Positions 43,533 through 51,479 of a stretch of DNA of 64,000 bases are shown one piece after another. The notes beneath the pieces were generated by a model. The model ran no database searches, was not told the DNA's origin, and saw only the letters and a program-made list of their open reading frames with translations. The translations under genes were made by a program, and so were the position numbers. Position 1 is the stretch's first letter. Every line of letters starts with the position of its first letter. Source of the DNA: Albimonas marina (GTDB taxonomy: Bacteria > Pseudomonadota > Alphaproteobacteria > Rhodobacterales > Rhodobacteraceae); NCBI RefSeq assembly GCF_029223255.1, contig NZ_JARHUC010000005.1, positions 1 to 64,000 of the forward strand, read 5' to 3'.

Positions 43533-45152
43533 ATGCTGAACGATCTGGATCCGCGTTACCTGCTGTCGATCCTGCTGCGAAGGTTCCCGATCTTCCTGCT
43601 GACGGCGGTGCTGATCTTCTCCGGCTTCGCCGCCGCGGCGGTGCTGCTTCCGGCGGCCTACACCTCGAAGGCGCGGATCCTGGTGGAAAGCCAGCAGATC
43701 CCCACCGACCTGGTGCAGTCGACCGTCACCAGCCACGCGGCCGAGCGTCTGCGCGTCATCCAGCAGCGCCTGATGACCCGCGACAACCTGCTCGAGATCG
43801 CGGCCCAGTACAGCGTGTTCCGCGACGCCGGCGACATGACGCCGACCGAGATCGTCGAGGCGATGCGCCGCCAGTCCAGCTTCACCAGCGAGGTGCTGGG
43901 CACCAACACCCGGCGCGACGTGGCGATGGCGATGACCTTCTCGATCTCCTTCTCCGCGCGCGATCCCAACATCGCGGCCCGGGTGGCGGGCGAGTACGTG
44001 ACCCGCATCCTGGAGAACAACCTCAAGCTGCGCACCGCGCGCGCCGCGGACACCTACGAGTTCTTCGAACAGGAGAGCCAGCGCCTGGGCGGCGAGCTGA
44101 CGGCCATCGAGAGCCAGATGGTCGAGTTCAAGCGCGCCAACCGCGCCACCCTGCCCGAGACGCTGGAGTTCCGCACCACCCAGGTGCAGCGCGTCCAGCA
44201 GCGCATGCAGCTTCTCGACCGCGAGATGTCGGACCTGCGCGAGCAGCGCAAGACCCTGATGGCCCTGAAGGAGAACCCCTCCGACCTGGTCGACCAGGAG
44301 CGTCCGCTGACCCCGTCCGAGCGGGCGAAGGAAGACCTCGAGCGCCAGCTCCAGCTGCGCGCCGCCGTCCTCTCCGAGACCCACCCCGAGATCAGGGCCC
44401 TGCGCAACCGGATCACGGCCATGGACTCCCTGATCGAGGCCGACCGTGCCAAGCAGGAAGCGGCGCTGCGCGACAGCAATTCCTCGGTGATCGAGGAGAA
44501 GCTGAGGGAGACCAACCAGCGCATCGAGCTGATCGACACCCAGCTCAACCAGATGGCCGACGAGATCGCCGAGCTGGAGCGCCAGGAGGCCGAGCTGGAG
44601 CGGTCGATCGCCGAGACGCCGAACACCCAGATGGCCCTCAACGCCCTGCAGCGGAACTACGAGGGCCTGCAGAACCAGTACGACCAGGCCCGCGCCAAGC
44701 TCGCGGTCTCGGCCACCGGCGAGCAGCTCGAGCTCAAGCAGCAGGCTGAGCGCTTCGAGGTGATCGAGCAGGCCGGCGTCCCCGACAGCCCCGACAAGCC
44801 CAACCGCCTGAAGATCCTGCTGATGGGCTTCGCCGGCGGCACCGGCGCGGGCCTCGGGCTGGTCTTCGTGCTCGAGTTCCTGAACCGCGCCATCCGCCGG
44901 CCCTCGGACATCATCTCGACCCTCGACATCCAGCCGCTGGCGGTGATCCCCTACATCTACACCGACCAGGAGGTCCGCCGCCGGTCGCGCCTGCGCTGGA
45001 CCATCATCGTGCTCAGCGTGGTCACCGTGATCACCGCCGTCGCGCTGGTGCACACCTACTACATGCCGCTCGACCTGATCGGCGAGAAGATCATCGAGAA
45101 GACGAAGATCGACTCGCTCATGGATCTGGTGAAATCCCGTCTGAGGTTCTGA
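43533..45152 (+). CDS. Polysaccharide chain-length determinant, Wzz/GumC-like
   Basis: This 539-aa inner-membrane protein has a first transmembrane segment at about 18-40 (FPIFLLTAVLIFSGFAAAA), a long periplasmic coiled-coil region (repeated Gln/Glu/Arg heptads, residues 160-400), the PDSPDKPNR proline motif and a second membrane segment about 428-445. A further hydrophobic stretch lies at about 490-510. It lacks an attached kinase domain. It sets polymer length together with the separate autokinase encoded next. A G+C-rich hairpin at 45161-45195 separates the two genes. Confidence 0.9.
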   Translation: MLNDLDPRYLLSILLRRFPIFLLTAVLIFSGFAAAAVLLPAAYTSKARILVESQQIPTDLVQSTVTSHAAERLRVIQQRLMTRDNLLEIAAQYSVFRDAGDMTPTEIVEAMRRQSSFTSEVLGTNTRRDVAMAMTFSISFSARDPNIAARVAGEYVTRILENNLKLRTARAADTYEFFEQESQRLGGELTAIESQMVEFKRANRATLPETLEFRTTQVQRVQQRMQLLDREMSDLREQRKTLMALKENPSDLVDQERPLTPSERAKEDLERQLQLRAAVLSETHPEIRALRNRITAMDSLIEADRAKQEAALRDSNSSVIEEKLRETNQRIELIDTQLNQMADEIAELERQEAELERSIAETPNTQMALNALQRNYEGLQNQYDQARAKLAVSATGEQLELKQQAERFEVIEQAGVPDSPDKPNRLKILLMGFAGGTGAGLGLVFVLEFLNRAIRRPSDIISTLDIQPLAVIPYIYTDQEVRRRSRLRWTIIVLSVVTVITAVALVHTYYMPLDLIGEKIIEKTKIDSLMDLVKSRLRF

Positions 45153-45160
45153 CGCGATCC

Positions 45161-45195
45161 CCGCGCCGCCGCGTCCCCAGGGGCCGGCGGCGCGG
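45161..45195 (+). other. Hairpin between the Wzz-like and kinase genes
   Basis: CCGCGCCGCCG and CGGCGGCGCGG pair perfectly across a 13-base loop, 9 bases after the Wzz-like stop. There is no T-run, so it may tune message stability or read-through rather than terminate. Confidence 0.45.
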
Positions 45196-45240
45196 GACTG
45201 CAGCGCCCGCGTCGCGTCGATTCAAGAGGCTCGAAGACCC

Positions 45241-46068
45241 ATGGAACGCATCAAGGCCGCCATCAACCGCGCCAAGCAGGCCCGCGCGGCCACCCTGGGC
45301 GACGAGCCCGTGCCCCCGCCCCGCACCGATTTCGAGGACTACGAGACGCCCCCGGGCTGGCTCGCCCTCCAGCAGATCGAGCCGGACGAGGAGGTGCTGA
45401 CCCGCAACCGCATCGTCACCTTCACCAAGGACGATCCGGCCCACGTGCCCTTCGACATCCTGCGCACCAAGATCCTGCGCATGATGGAGGCCAACAACTG
45501 GAAGAAGATCGCGGTCACCTCGCCGACCATGTCCTGCGGCAAGACCATGATCGCGACCAACCTGGCCTTCTCCTTCGCGCGCCAGCGCAACACCCGCTGC
45601 GTGATCTGCGACGTCGACCTCAAGCGGCCCCAGGTGCGCAAGGTCATCGGCCTCGAGAGCCAGCTCTCGATGGGCGACTACCTGATGGGCGGCGTGCGGC
45701 CGGAGGAGTTCTTCATCCGCATGGGCGACAACCTCGCCGTCGGCCCGACCTCGCAGTCTTTCCGCCACTCGGCCGAGCTGCTCCAGCACCCCGACGCGGC
45801 CGAGGCGCTGGAGGAGATGGACCGGGTGCTGAAGCCCGACGTGACCATCTTCGACCTGCCGCCGATGCTCGCCTCGGACGACGCCATGTCGTTCATGAAC
45901 TACGTCGACTGCGCCCTGCTGATCGCCGCGGCCGGCACCACCAAGGTGCGCAACCTCGACGATTGCGAGCGGCAGCTGTCGGAGATGATCCCCATCGCGG
46001 GCGTCATCCTCAACAAGTACGCGCTGAACTCCGAGTCCTACTCCTATTACGAGTACGACTACATGTGA
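45241..46068 (+). CDS. Polysaccharide tyrosine autokinase, CpsD/CapB-like
   Basis: This 275-aa P-loop ATPase belongs to the bacterial tyrosine-kinase family. The deviant Walker A TSPTMSCGKT (residues 93-102) replaces the usual PGEGKS/T by MSCGKT. Walker A' VICDVDLKRPQ and Walker B TIFDLPPM are normal. The C-terminus ends with a tyrosine cluster YSYYEYDYM, the expected autophosphorylation site. It works with the Wzz-like activator encoded upstream. Similar kinases are found in XrtA loci. It lies 88 bases after the Wzz-like gene. Confidence 0.92.
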   Translation: MERIKAAINRAKQARAATLGDEPVPPPRTDFEDYETPPGWLALQQIEPDEEVLTRNRIVTFTKDDPAHVPFDILRTKILRMMEANNWKKIAVTSPTMSCGKTMIATNLAFSFARQRNTRCVICDVDLKRPQVRKVIGLESQLSMGDYLMGGVRPEEFFIRMGDNLAVGPTSQSFRHSAELLQHPDAAEALEEMDRVLKPDVTIFDLPPMLASDDAMSFMNYVDCALLIAAAGTTKVRNLDDCERQLSEMIPIAGVILNKYALNSESYSYYEYDYM

Positions 46069-46225
46069 TCGGCCCCGCGCCCTGCGGCCCGACCGACGGC
46101 CCGCGCCCCCCGGCGCAGGCCGTTCGCATTTTAGCGATCGAGGGGCCCGTTAACCCATCTTTCCAACGTTTTGCTCACGCCGCCCGGCGATGGTCCCCCG
46201 CGAGCGAAACGAAAGGGGGCCACTC

Positions 46226-47305
46226 ATGGGAACCGACTTCTCCCGCGCCAAGATCAGCGCCGACCGGATCGAGATCCGCCACGCCGACGGCACGCGCGAA
46301 ACGCTGAAGGACGGCATCTACCGCCTGAAGGCCAAGCGCGGCGAGGACGTGCGCCGCATCGCGACCGAGGACGACGTCGCGCACCTGCTCGAGGTCGGCG
46401 CGACGGCCGACTTCCAGACCCGCCTGCTCGCCGATGGCTCGGTGTGGAAGCTGACGCCGCGCTCCATCCAGGTCTCCTGGCCCGACGGGTCCGAGGAGAC
46501 GGTGAAGGGCGACGTCTATGAGCATGTCGACGCCGAGGGGGTGGAGACCGAGCGTCCCGCCACCCTCGACGACATCGCCCGGCTGGAGGGCCTGGGCGAG
46601 GGCGAGCTCGGCGCGAAGGGCGGCGACGACGAGGACGAGGGTCCCGAGGTCGAGCGCGGCGGCCGGCGCGACGACGACATGAAGGGCGACGACGCCGACG
46701 ACGCCTTCGCCGGCGGCGCGGGCGACGACCGGATGCGCGGCGGCGGCGGGAACGACGACCTCTCGGGCGGCTCGGGCCGCGACGAGCTTCGCGGCGGCGA
46801 CGGGGACGACGCGCTGTCGGGCGGCGACGACGACGACCGGCTGCGCGGCGACGCGGGCGCGGATTCGCTCTCGGGCGGCGCCGGGCGCGACCGTCTCGAC
46901 GGCGGCGACGACGGCGACCTGCTGAGCGGGGACGCCGGCGACGACCGGCTGGACGGGGGCAAGGGCGACGACCTGCTCTACGGCGGCGAGGGCGACGACC
47001 GCATCAAGGGCGGCCAGGGCGACGACGTGATCGAGGGCGGCGCCGGCGACGACCGGCTGTGGGGCCAGGAGGGCGCCGACCGCTTCGTCTTCGCCGCCGG
47101 CGACGGCCACGACCGCATCCACGGGTTCGACGCCGGCGAGGACGTGCTGGACCTGACCGCCTTCGCCTTTTCCGACGCGGCCGCCGCGCTGGCGACCGCC
47201 GCCCAGGACGGCGACGACGTGCTGCTCAGCCTCGCGCCCGACTGCACCGTGCGCCTGGACGAGACCGACCTCGCGGACCTTTCGGAGGCCGCCCTGCTGA
47301 TCTGA
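46226..47305 (+). CDS. RTX repeat protein with a duplicated N-terminal module, 359 aa
   Basis: The protein has two tandem copies of a roughly 45-residue module: IEIRHADGTRETLKDGIYRL with ATEDDVAHLLEVG (residues 15-58) and IQVSWPDGSEETVKGDVYEH with ATLDDIARLEGLG (81-124). An acidic linker (GDDEDEG) follows. Then come about 18 calcium-binding nonapeptides (residues about 160-290), an FVFAAGDGHDRIHGFDAGEDVL block and a C-terminal secretion-like region. AGGGGGCC precedes the ATG. Placed between two polysaccharide gene sets, it may be secreted and bind polymer or calcium at the surface (inference). Confidence 0.85.
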   Translation: MGTDFSRAKISADRIEIRHADGTRETLKDGIYRLKAKRGEDVRRIATEDDVAHLLEVGATADFQTRLLADGSVWKLTPRSIQVSWPDGSEETVKGDVYEHVDAEGVETERPATLDDIARLEGLGEGELGAKGGDDEDEGPEVERGGRRDDDMKGDDADDAFAGGAGDDRMRGGGGNDDLSGGSGRDELRGGDGDDALSGGDDDDRLRGDAGADSLSGGAGRDRLDGGDDGDLLSGDAGDDRLDGGKGDDLLYGGEGDDRIKGGQGDDVIEGGAGDDRLWGQEGADRFVFAAGDGHDRIHGFDAGEDVLDLTAFAFSDAAAALATAAQDGDDVLLSLAPDCTVRLDETDLADLSEAALLI

Positions 47306-47374
47306 GCGCCGCCCCCTCCGGGCCTTTCATCCCCCCGCTTTTCGGGCGGAGGCGCTCCCGTCCGAAAAGGCGTC

Positions 47375-47437
47375 GGCGCGGTCCCTTGCGGGGCCGCGCC
47401 GATCTGCATTCCGGGAAGCGTGGGGGGCGCGCCCCCC
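47375..47437. terminator. Two adjacent hairpins between RTX and kpsE-like genes
   Basis: TCGGCGCGGTCCC/GGGGCCGCGCCGA (47375-47404, loop TTGC) is followed by TCTGCATT on the plus strand and likely ends the RTX transcript. GGGGGGCGCGCCCCCC at 47424-47439 is a perfect palindrome adjacent to the stop of the convergent gene. Confidence 0.65.
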
Positions 47438-47440
47438 GGC

Positions 47441-49093
47441 TCAGTTGCGGTCGCGGATCGAGCCGACGATCAGCAGCAGGATCGACCAGACCAGCAGCAG
47501 CCCCACGAACACCGCCACGGTCCAGGTGATGCGGCGGGGATACTCCGCCTCCTGCGCCAGCGTCGGGTGGATGTGGGTGGCGAGATAGCGCTGCGTGCGC
47601 CGCGCCTCGGCCCGGGCCGCCTCCAGCGAGGCCTGGGCGGCGGTGTACATGTTGGTCGCCAGCTCCAGCTCCACCTGCAGCCGCTCCTGCTCGCCCGCGG
47701 CTTCGGCCAGCGTGGGGCGCGCGCTCGGCAGCGCCGGGCTGCCGTCGGCCGTGGGCGCGGAGGCGATGCGCGCCTCCTCCGCCGCGATCTGGGCGTCGAG
47801 GCTCTCGATCCGCCGGCGCAGGGCCGACAGGGTGGGGCTGTTCGCGCCCAGCAGGTCCTTGCGGCTGTCGAACTCCGCCACCGCCTCCGACCGCGCCGAG
47901 CGCAGCTGCGAGATCAGCGCCATCTGCTGGGTGATGTCCGAGCCGATGTCGGCCGTCCCCTGGGCGGAGCGGAACTCCTGCAGCGCGAGGCGGGTGCGCC
48001 GGATCCGCTCCTCCGCCTCCTCCAGGTCGCGCTGGGCGTAGCGCACGGCGTCCTGGCGGGCGCCGGTGGACAGGCCGTTGATCAGCGTGTCGCTCGCGCT
48101 CAGCACCGCCTCGGCCACGTCCTGCGCATCCTCGGCGCGGAAGGCGCGGGCCTCGACGTAGATGATGCCGGCGCCGGTGTCGTAGCTGACGGTGACGGCG
48201 CGGTTCCAGTACTCGACCATCTCCTCGATGGTCCGGTCGCGTCCCATCGAGAACAGCCAGTCCGCCTCGGGCCGGTTGTAGAGCTCGACCAGGTCGACCT
48301 CGGACTGCACCTTCTCGACCAGCGGCTGGGACTGGAGGTATTCGAACAGCATCTCGCTGTCGCCGGCGGTGCTGTCCGAGGCGCCGCCCAGGAACTCGGT
48401 CAGGGGCGAGGGCAGGCCGCCGTCGAGGCTGCGCACCGCGAAGCTCACCTGGCTGGCGTACTGGTCCGCGGCGACGGTGTTGAGATACCAGCCCGCGACG
48501 CCCGAGGGCGCGGCGACCAGCGCCAGGAAGCTCAGCCACAGCCAGATGCGCGACCAGATCCGCCGGCGCCGGGCGCGGCGGGCGATGGCCTCGGACTGCA
48601 CGTCCACGATGATCGAGGCGCCGCGGGGCGTGTCGGAGCCGCCGCCCCCGCCGCCGCCCGAGCCGCCCTCGGCGCCGGCGCGCCGCGCCTTGCGGGCCGA
48701 GCGGCGCGCCTCGCGCGCGTCGGCCTGGGTCACCACGGCGCCGCCGGACGCGCCGGCCGCGGGCGCGTATTCCTCGTCGAAATCGTCGTCGAGCGGATCG
48801 TCGAGCAGCTCGCCGCCGCCCTTGCCGCCGCGGCCGCCGCCCTTGCCGCGGCCGCCCTTGCCGCCGCCGCCGCCGCCGTTGCCTCCACCGCCGCCGCCGC
48901 CGCCCCCTCCACGGGAGGCCTTGCGGGCGAGACGGCGGGCGCGCTTCTCCTGGTTGCGCCGACGGCGCGCGGGACCGGCGGCCTCGGGCGTCTCGACGGT
49001 TCCGTCGGGATGCTCGGCGCCCTGGGTCTCCAGCGGGTCGTTGAACAGGTTGGGCACGGGCTCTTCCCCGGGCCGGCGGTCTTGCTCGTCCAT
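47441..49093 (-). CDS. Capsule polysaccharide export inner-membrane protein, KpsE/CtrB-like, with long poly-Gly N-terminus
   Basis: This 550-aa protein has two membrane segments (about 183-204 and 523-545) framing a periplasmic coiled-coil domain, the KpsE/CtrB polysaccharide co-polymerase layout. Unusually, it has a 180-residue cytosolic N-terminal extension: a basic patch (RRRRNQEKRARRLARK), glycine runs at 62-94 and 144-152, and an acidic patch (LLDDPLDDDFDEEY). Family members are normally about 370-400 aa. It couples the KpsMT transporter to the outer-membrane exporter. It starts one base after the kpsT-like stop. Confidence 0.92.
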   Translation of the reverse strand: MDEQDRRPGEEPVPNLFNDPLETQGAEHPDGTVETPEAAGPARRRRNQEKRARRLARKASRGGGGGGGGGGNGGGGGGKGGRGKGGGRGGKGGGELLDDPLDDDFDEEYAPAAGASGGAVVTQADAREARRSARKARRAGAEGGSGGGGGGGSDTPRGASIIVDVQSEAIARRARRRRIWSRIWLWLSFLALVAAPSGVAGWYLNTVAADQYASQVSFAVRSLDGGLPSPLTEFLGGASDSTAGDSEMLFEYLQSQPLVEKVQSEVDLVELYNRPEADWLFSMGRDRTIEEMVEYWNRAVTVSYDTGAGIIYVEARAFRAEDAQDVAEAVLSASDTLINGLSTGARQDAVRYAQRDLEEAEERIRRTRLALQEFRSAQGTADIGSDITQQMALISQLRSARSEAVAEFDSRKDLLGANSPTLSALRRRIESLDAQIAAEEARIASAPTADGSPALPSARPTLAEAAGEQERLQVELELATNMYTAAQASLEAARAEARRTQRYLATHIHPTLAQEAEYPRRITWTVAVFVGLLLVWSILLLIVGSIRDRN

Positions 49094-49094
49094 C

Positions 49095-49859
49095 TCAGAT
49101 CAATCCTCGCCGCGCGCCGCGGCGCTTTTTCATCCGCGCCTTGACGCGCGCCTGGTCCCGGCGCCGGCGCTGGCGACGCTCGTCGCCCCCCGCCCCGCCC
49201 GGGCCCATCTCCATGTTGCGCATGTGCCGGTTGATCGCGTCCTCGAGGTCGTCATAGACCTCGACGCGCCCGTTCTCCAGCACCATCCCGCAGTCGCAGT
49301 ACTGGCGCAGCTGCTTCATCGAGTGCGAGACCATGATCACGTCGGAGTTCGACAGCTTCTCCTGGAACACCGCGCGGCTCTTCACCTTGAAGCTCTGGTC
49401 GCCCACCGCCGTCAGCTCGTCCACCAGGTAGGTGTCGAACTTGATCCCCATCGAGACGCCGAAGGCCAGCCGCGCCTTCATGCCCGAGGAATAGACCCCC
49501 ACCGGCTGGTCGAGATACGGCCCCAGCTCGGAGAAATCGAGCACGTAGTCCGTCAGCTCCTCGACGTCGACGCCGTAGATGCGGGCCACGAAGCGCAGGT
49601 TCTGGCGCCCCGTCATGTCCTTGTGGAACGAGCCCGAGAAGCCCAGCGGGAACGAGACCTTGCAGTCCCGGATGATCCGCCCGGTGTCCGGCTTCAACGA
49701 GCCCGCGATCATCGACAGCAGCGTCGACTTGCCCGCGCCGTTGCGCCCCAGCAGCGCCAGCGACCGCCCGCGCGGGATGGTCATGCTGAGCTGGTGCAGC
49801 ACGGTCTTCACGCCTCCCTTGATGTGGAAGGACTTCGAGACGTTCTCGAGCTGGATCAC
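49095..49859 (-). CDS. Capsule polysaccharide export ATPase, KpsT/CtrD-like
   Basis: This 254-aa ATPase powers export of lipid-linked polysaccharide across the inner membrane. It has Walker A LLGRNGAGKST, signature VYSSGMKARLAFGV (the SSGMKxR form of polysaccharide exporters), Walker B YLVDELTAVGD and the switch His in MVSHSMKQL. It starts at a GTG that overlaps the permease stop (GTGA). The C-terminal 32 residues (from about 222) are a strongly basic Arg/Lys-rich tail beyond the normal end of the family at about 220 aa. Confidence 0.95.
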   Translation of the reverse strand: MIQLENVSKSFHIKGGVKTVLHQLSMTIPRGRSLALLGRNGAGKSTLLSMIAGSLKPDTGRIIRDCKVSFPLGFSGSFHKDMTGRQNLRFVARIYGVDVEELTDYVLDFSELGPYLDQPVGVYSSGMKARLAFGVSMGIKFDTYLVDELTAVGDQSFKVKSRAVFQEKLSNSDVIMVSHSMKQLRQYCDCGMVLENGRVEVYDDLEDAINRHMRNMEMGPGGAGGDERRQRRRRDQARVKARMKKRRGARRGLI

Positions 49860-50659
49860 CGCTCCAGCAGCCTCTCGTCATAGCGGCGCAGCAGCAGCAG
49901 GCCGAAGAACAGCAGCACCAGGCCCAGCGCCACCGGGTATTCCAGGTGGTTCAGCCGCGCGTGGTAGACCGGGTAGATCCCCTCCCGGAAGGCCGAAACG
50001 ACATGCACCAGCGGGTTCAGCGCCAGCAGGTCCATGGCCGGGCCGGGGATCAGCTTGCTCTCGGGCGTGTAGAGCACGCCGGAGATGATGAACAGCGGCC
50101 GGTTGATGATCTTGAAGATCCGCTCCCAGGTCGGGAAGACGTGGAACAGCACCGCGTTCAGCGTGCCCGCCCCCAGCGCCAGGATCGTCGCCGCGCTCAG
50201 CGCCGCGGCGATGCGCGGGAAGTCGAGGGAGATCCGCTCCCCCGTGAAGCCCACCGCCAGCCCCAGGATCAGCACCGCGACCATGCAGTTGGTCAGCGTC
50301 TGCAGCACCAGGCGCGCGACCAGCGCGTCCCAGATGTTCACGTTGGGGTACTTCAGCAGGCTCGAGTTGTTGCGCACCACCGTGAACAGGCCCTGCGCGG
50401 TGTTGCGGTAGAAGTTGAAGCTCAGGAAGCCGGTGGCGAAGAAGACCACGAAGCTCTGGCCCAGGTCGGGGCTGCGCGACATGAACGACCAGGCGAAGGA
50501 CATGATGAAGATCATGCCGCAGGGCTCGGCCACCGCCCAGAAGTAGCCGCCGACCGAGCGGCCGTATTTCGTCGACATCTCCCGGCGCAGCAGCGCGATC
50601 ACCACGCGCAGGTGCACGCGCAGCGGGGATTCGGCGGCGGAGGCGTTCGTTGCGGTCAT
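49856..50659 (-). CDS. Capsule polysaccharide export permease, KpsM/CtrC-like
   Basis: This 267-aa inner-membrane protein has six hydrophobic segments of the ABC-2 type. RREMSTKYGRSVGGYFWAVA near the N-terminus and the C-terminal NPLVHVVSAFREGIYP are typical of KpsM-like polysaccharide permeases. It exports the capsule chain with the coupled ATPase. The ATG at 50659 starts the conserved part; the long upstream open frame lacks coding features. It is the first gene of the kpsMTE operon and is divergent from the VPLPA-CTERM gene. Confidence 0.94.
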   Translation of the reverse strand: MTATNASAAESPLRVHLRVVIALLRREMSTKYGRSVGGYFWAVAEPCGMIFIMSFAWSFMSRSPDLGQSFVVFFATGFLSFNFYRNTAQGLFTVVRNNSSLLKYPNVNIWDALVARLVLQTLTNCMVAVLILGLAVGFTGERISLDFPRIAAALSAATILALGAGTLNAVLFHVFPTWERIFKIINRPLFIISGVLYTPESKLIPGPAMDLLALNPLVHVVSAFREGIYPVYHARLNHLEYPVALGLVLLFFGLLLLRRYDERLLER

Positions 50660-50971
50660 GGCTCCAGCGGCATGTCCGGGCGGCCCGGCGCAGGTCCGGG
50701 CGGACGTCGCAGCCGACGTCGGCCCCCGGTTAGCATATCCGCGCGGCCCTTGGCGAGGCGGCCCGATGACCGCGGGCCGGCCGGCGACCCGAGCCTGCGC
50801 CGGGCGCGCCCGGGGCGCGTCGCGGCCCGGGCTCCGGCCCGGGCTGCGCCGCGATGCCGCGGTGCAGCAATTCTTGTGGCGCCGCGGCGCCCGTTTCGTC
50901 ACGCTTTCATCACGCCTCGCCGCTAAGACTGCGCACGACCGTTCACGGACCCGTTTTCAAGGAGCCTCCCG
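50660..50971. other. Divergent intergenic region between the capsule operon and the VPLPA-CTERM gene
   Basis: No gene is supported here. The pair CGTCACG/CATCACG around 50896-50917 is a small direct repeat upstream of the plus-strand gene. Promoters for both directions must lie here but could not be assigned. Confidence 0.35.
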
Positions 50972-51343
50972 GTGTCGACCCGTCGCGCCCGCCCGATCCT
51001 GACGCTGACCTGCGCTCCGGCCCTGTGTCTCGCCCTCTCCGCCGGCCTCGCCTCCGCCGTGCAGCAGGACCCGGCGGAGCAGCCGGGCCACCTGGCGCTG
51101 GTCACCGCGCCCGACTCGACCGCGGCGTCGCCGGGGGAGGCGAACCTCCTCGCCTGGCCCTGCATGGAGGGGCCGGGATGCGGCGACGCCGGCGACGCGG
51201 CCGCCCGCCGCGCCGCCGAGGCGGCCGCGGCGCAGAAGGCCTCGATGGACGCGACCGCGATCCCCCTGCCCGCCGCGCTGGGGCTGATGGGCGCGGGGAT
51301 GACCGCGCTGGGCCTGTTCATGCGCCGGCGCCGGGAAGACTGA
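50972..51343 (+). CDS. Small secreted protein with VPLPA-CTERM exosortase sorting signal, GTG start
   Basis: This 123-aa protein has a signal peptide (LTLTCAPALCLALSAGLASA, cleavage near residue 29) and a short mature core of about 66 residues with two cysteines (PCMEGPGC). It ends with a sorting signal: IPLPA at 97-101, a hydrophobic stretch LGLMGAGMTALGLFM and a basic tail RRRRED. This is the VPLPA-CTERM pattern recognised by an exosortase of Rhodobacterales, so the protein should be processed and anchored or released at the surface. AAGGAGCC precedes the GTG. It stands between kpsM-like and wza-like genes. Confidence 0.85.
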   Translation: MSTRRARPILTLTCAPALCLALSAGLASAVQQDPAEQPGHLALVTAPDSTAASPGEANLLAWPCMEGPGCGDAGDAAARRAAEAAAAQKASMDATAIPLPAALGLMGAGMTALGLFMRRRRED

Positions 51344-51479
51344 GCCGCCGCTCCCGCGTTCCGCCTCCCGTCCCGCGCTGCGCCCTTGCCTGCGCGCCGC
51401 GCGCGGGGCACACAGACCCTCGGGACAGCGCGTCCTCAAGAGGCGCGCGCCGAGGGACGAGCAACGGGAGATCTGCCAC

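Noticed and set aside
39659-43534. 1291-codon frame antisense to the polysaccharide genes
   Set aside because: His/Val/Leu/Gln-rich shadow of the real TPR and ATPase genes, caused by high third-base G+C.
47441-49093. Frameshifted fusion as explanation of the long KpsE-like N-terminus
   Set aside because: A single frame runs from an ATG one base after the kpsT-like stop, with no second start and typical coupling, so the extension looks genuine.
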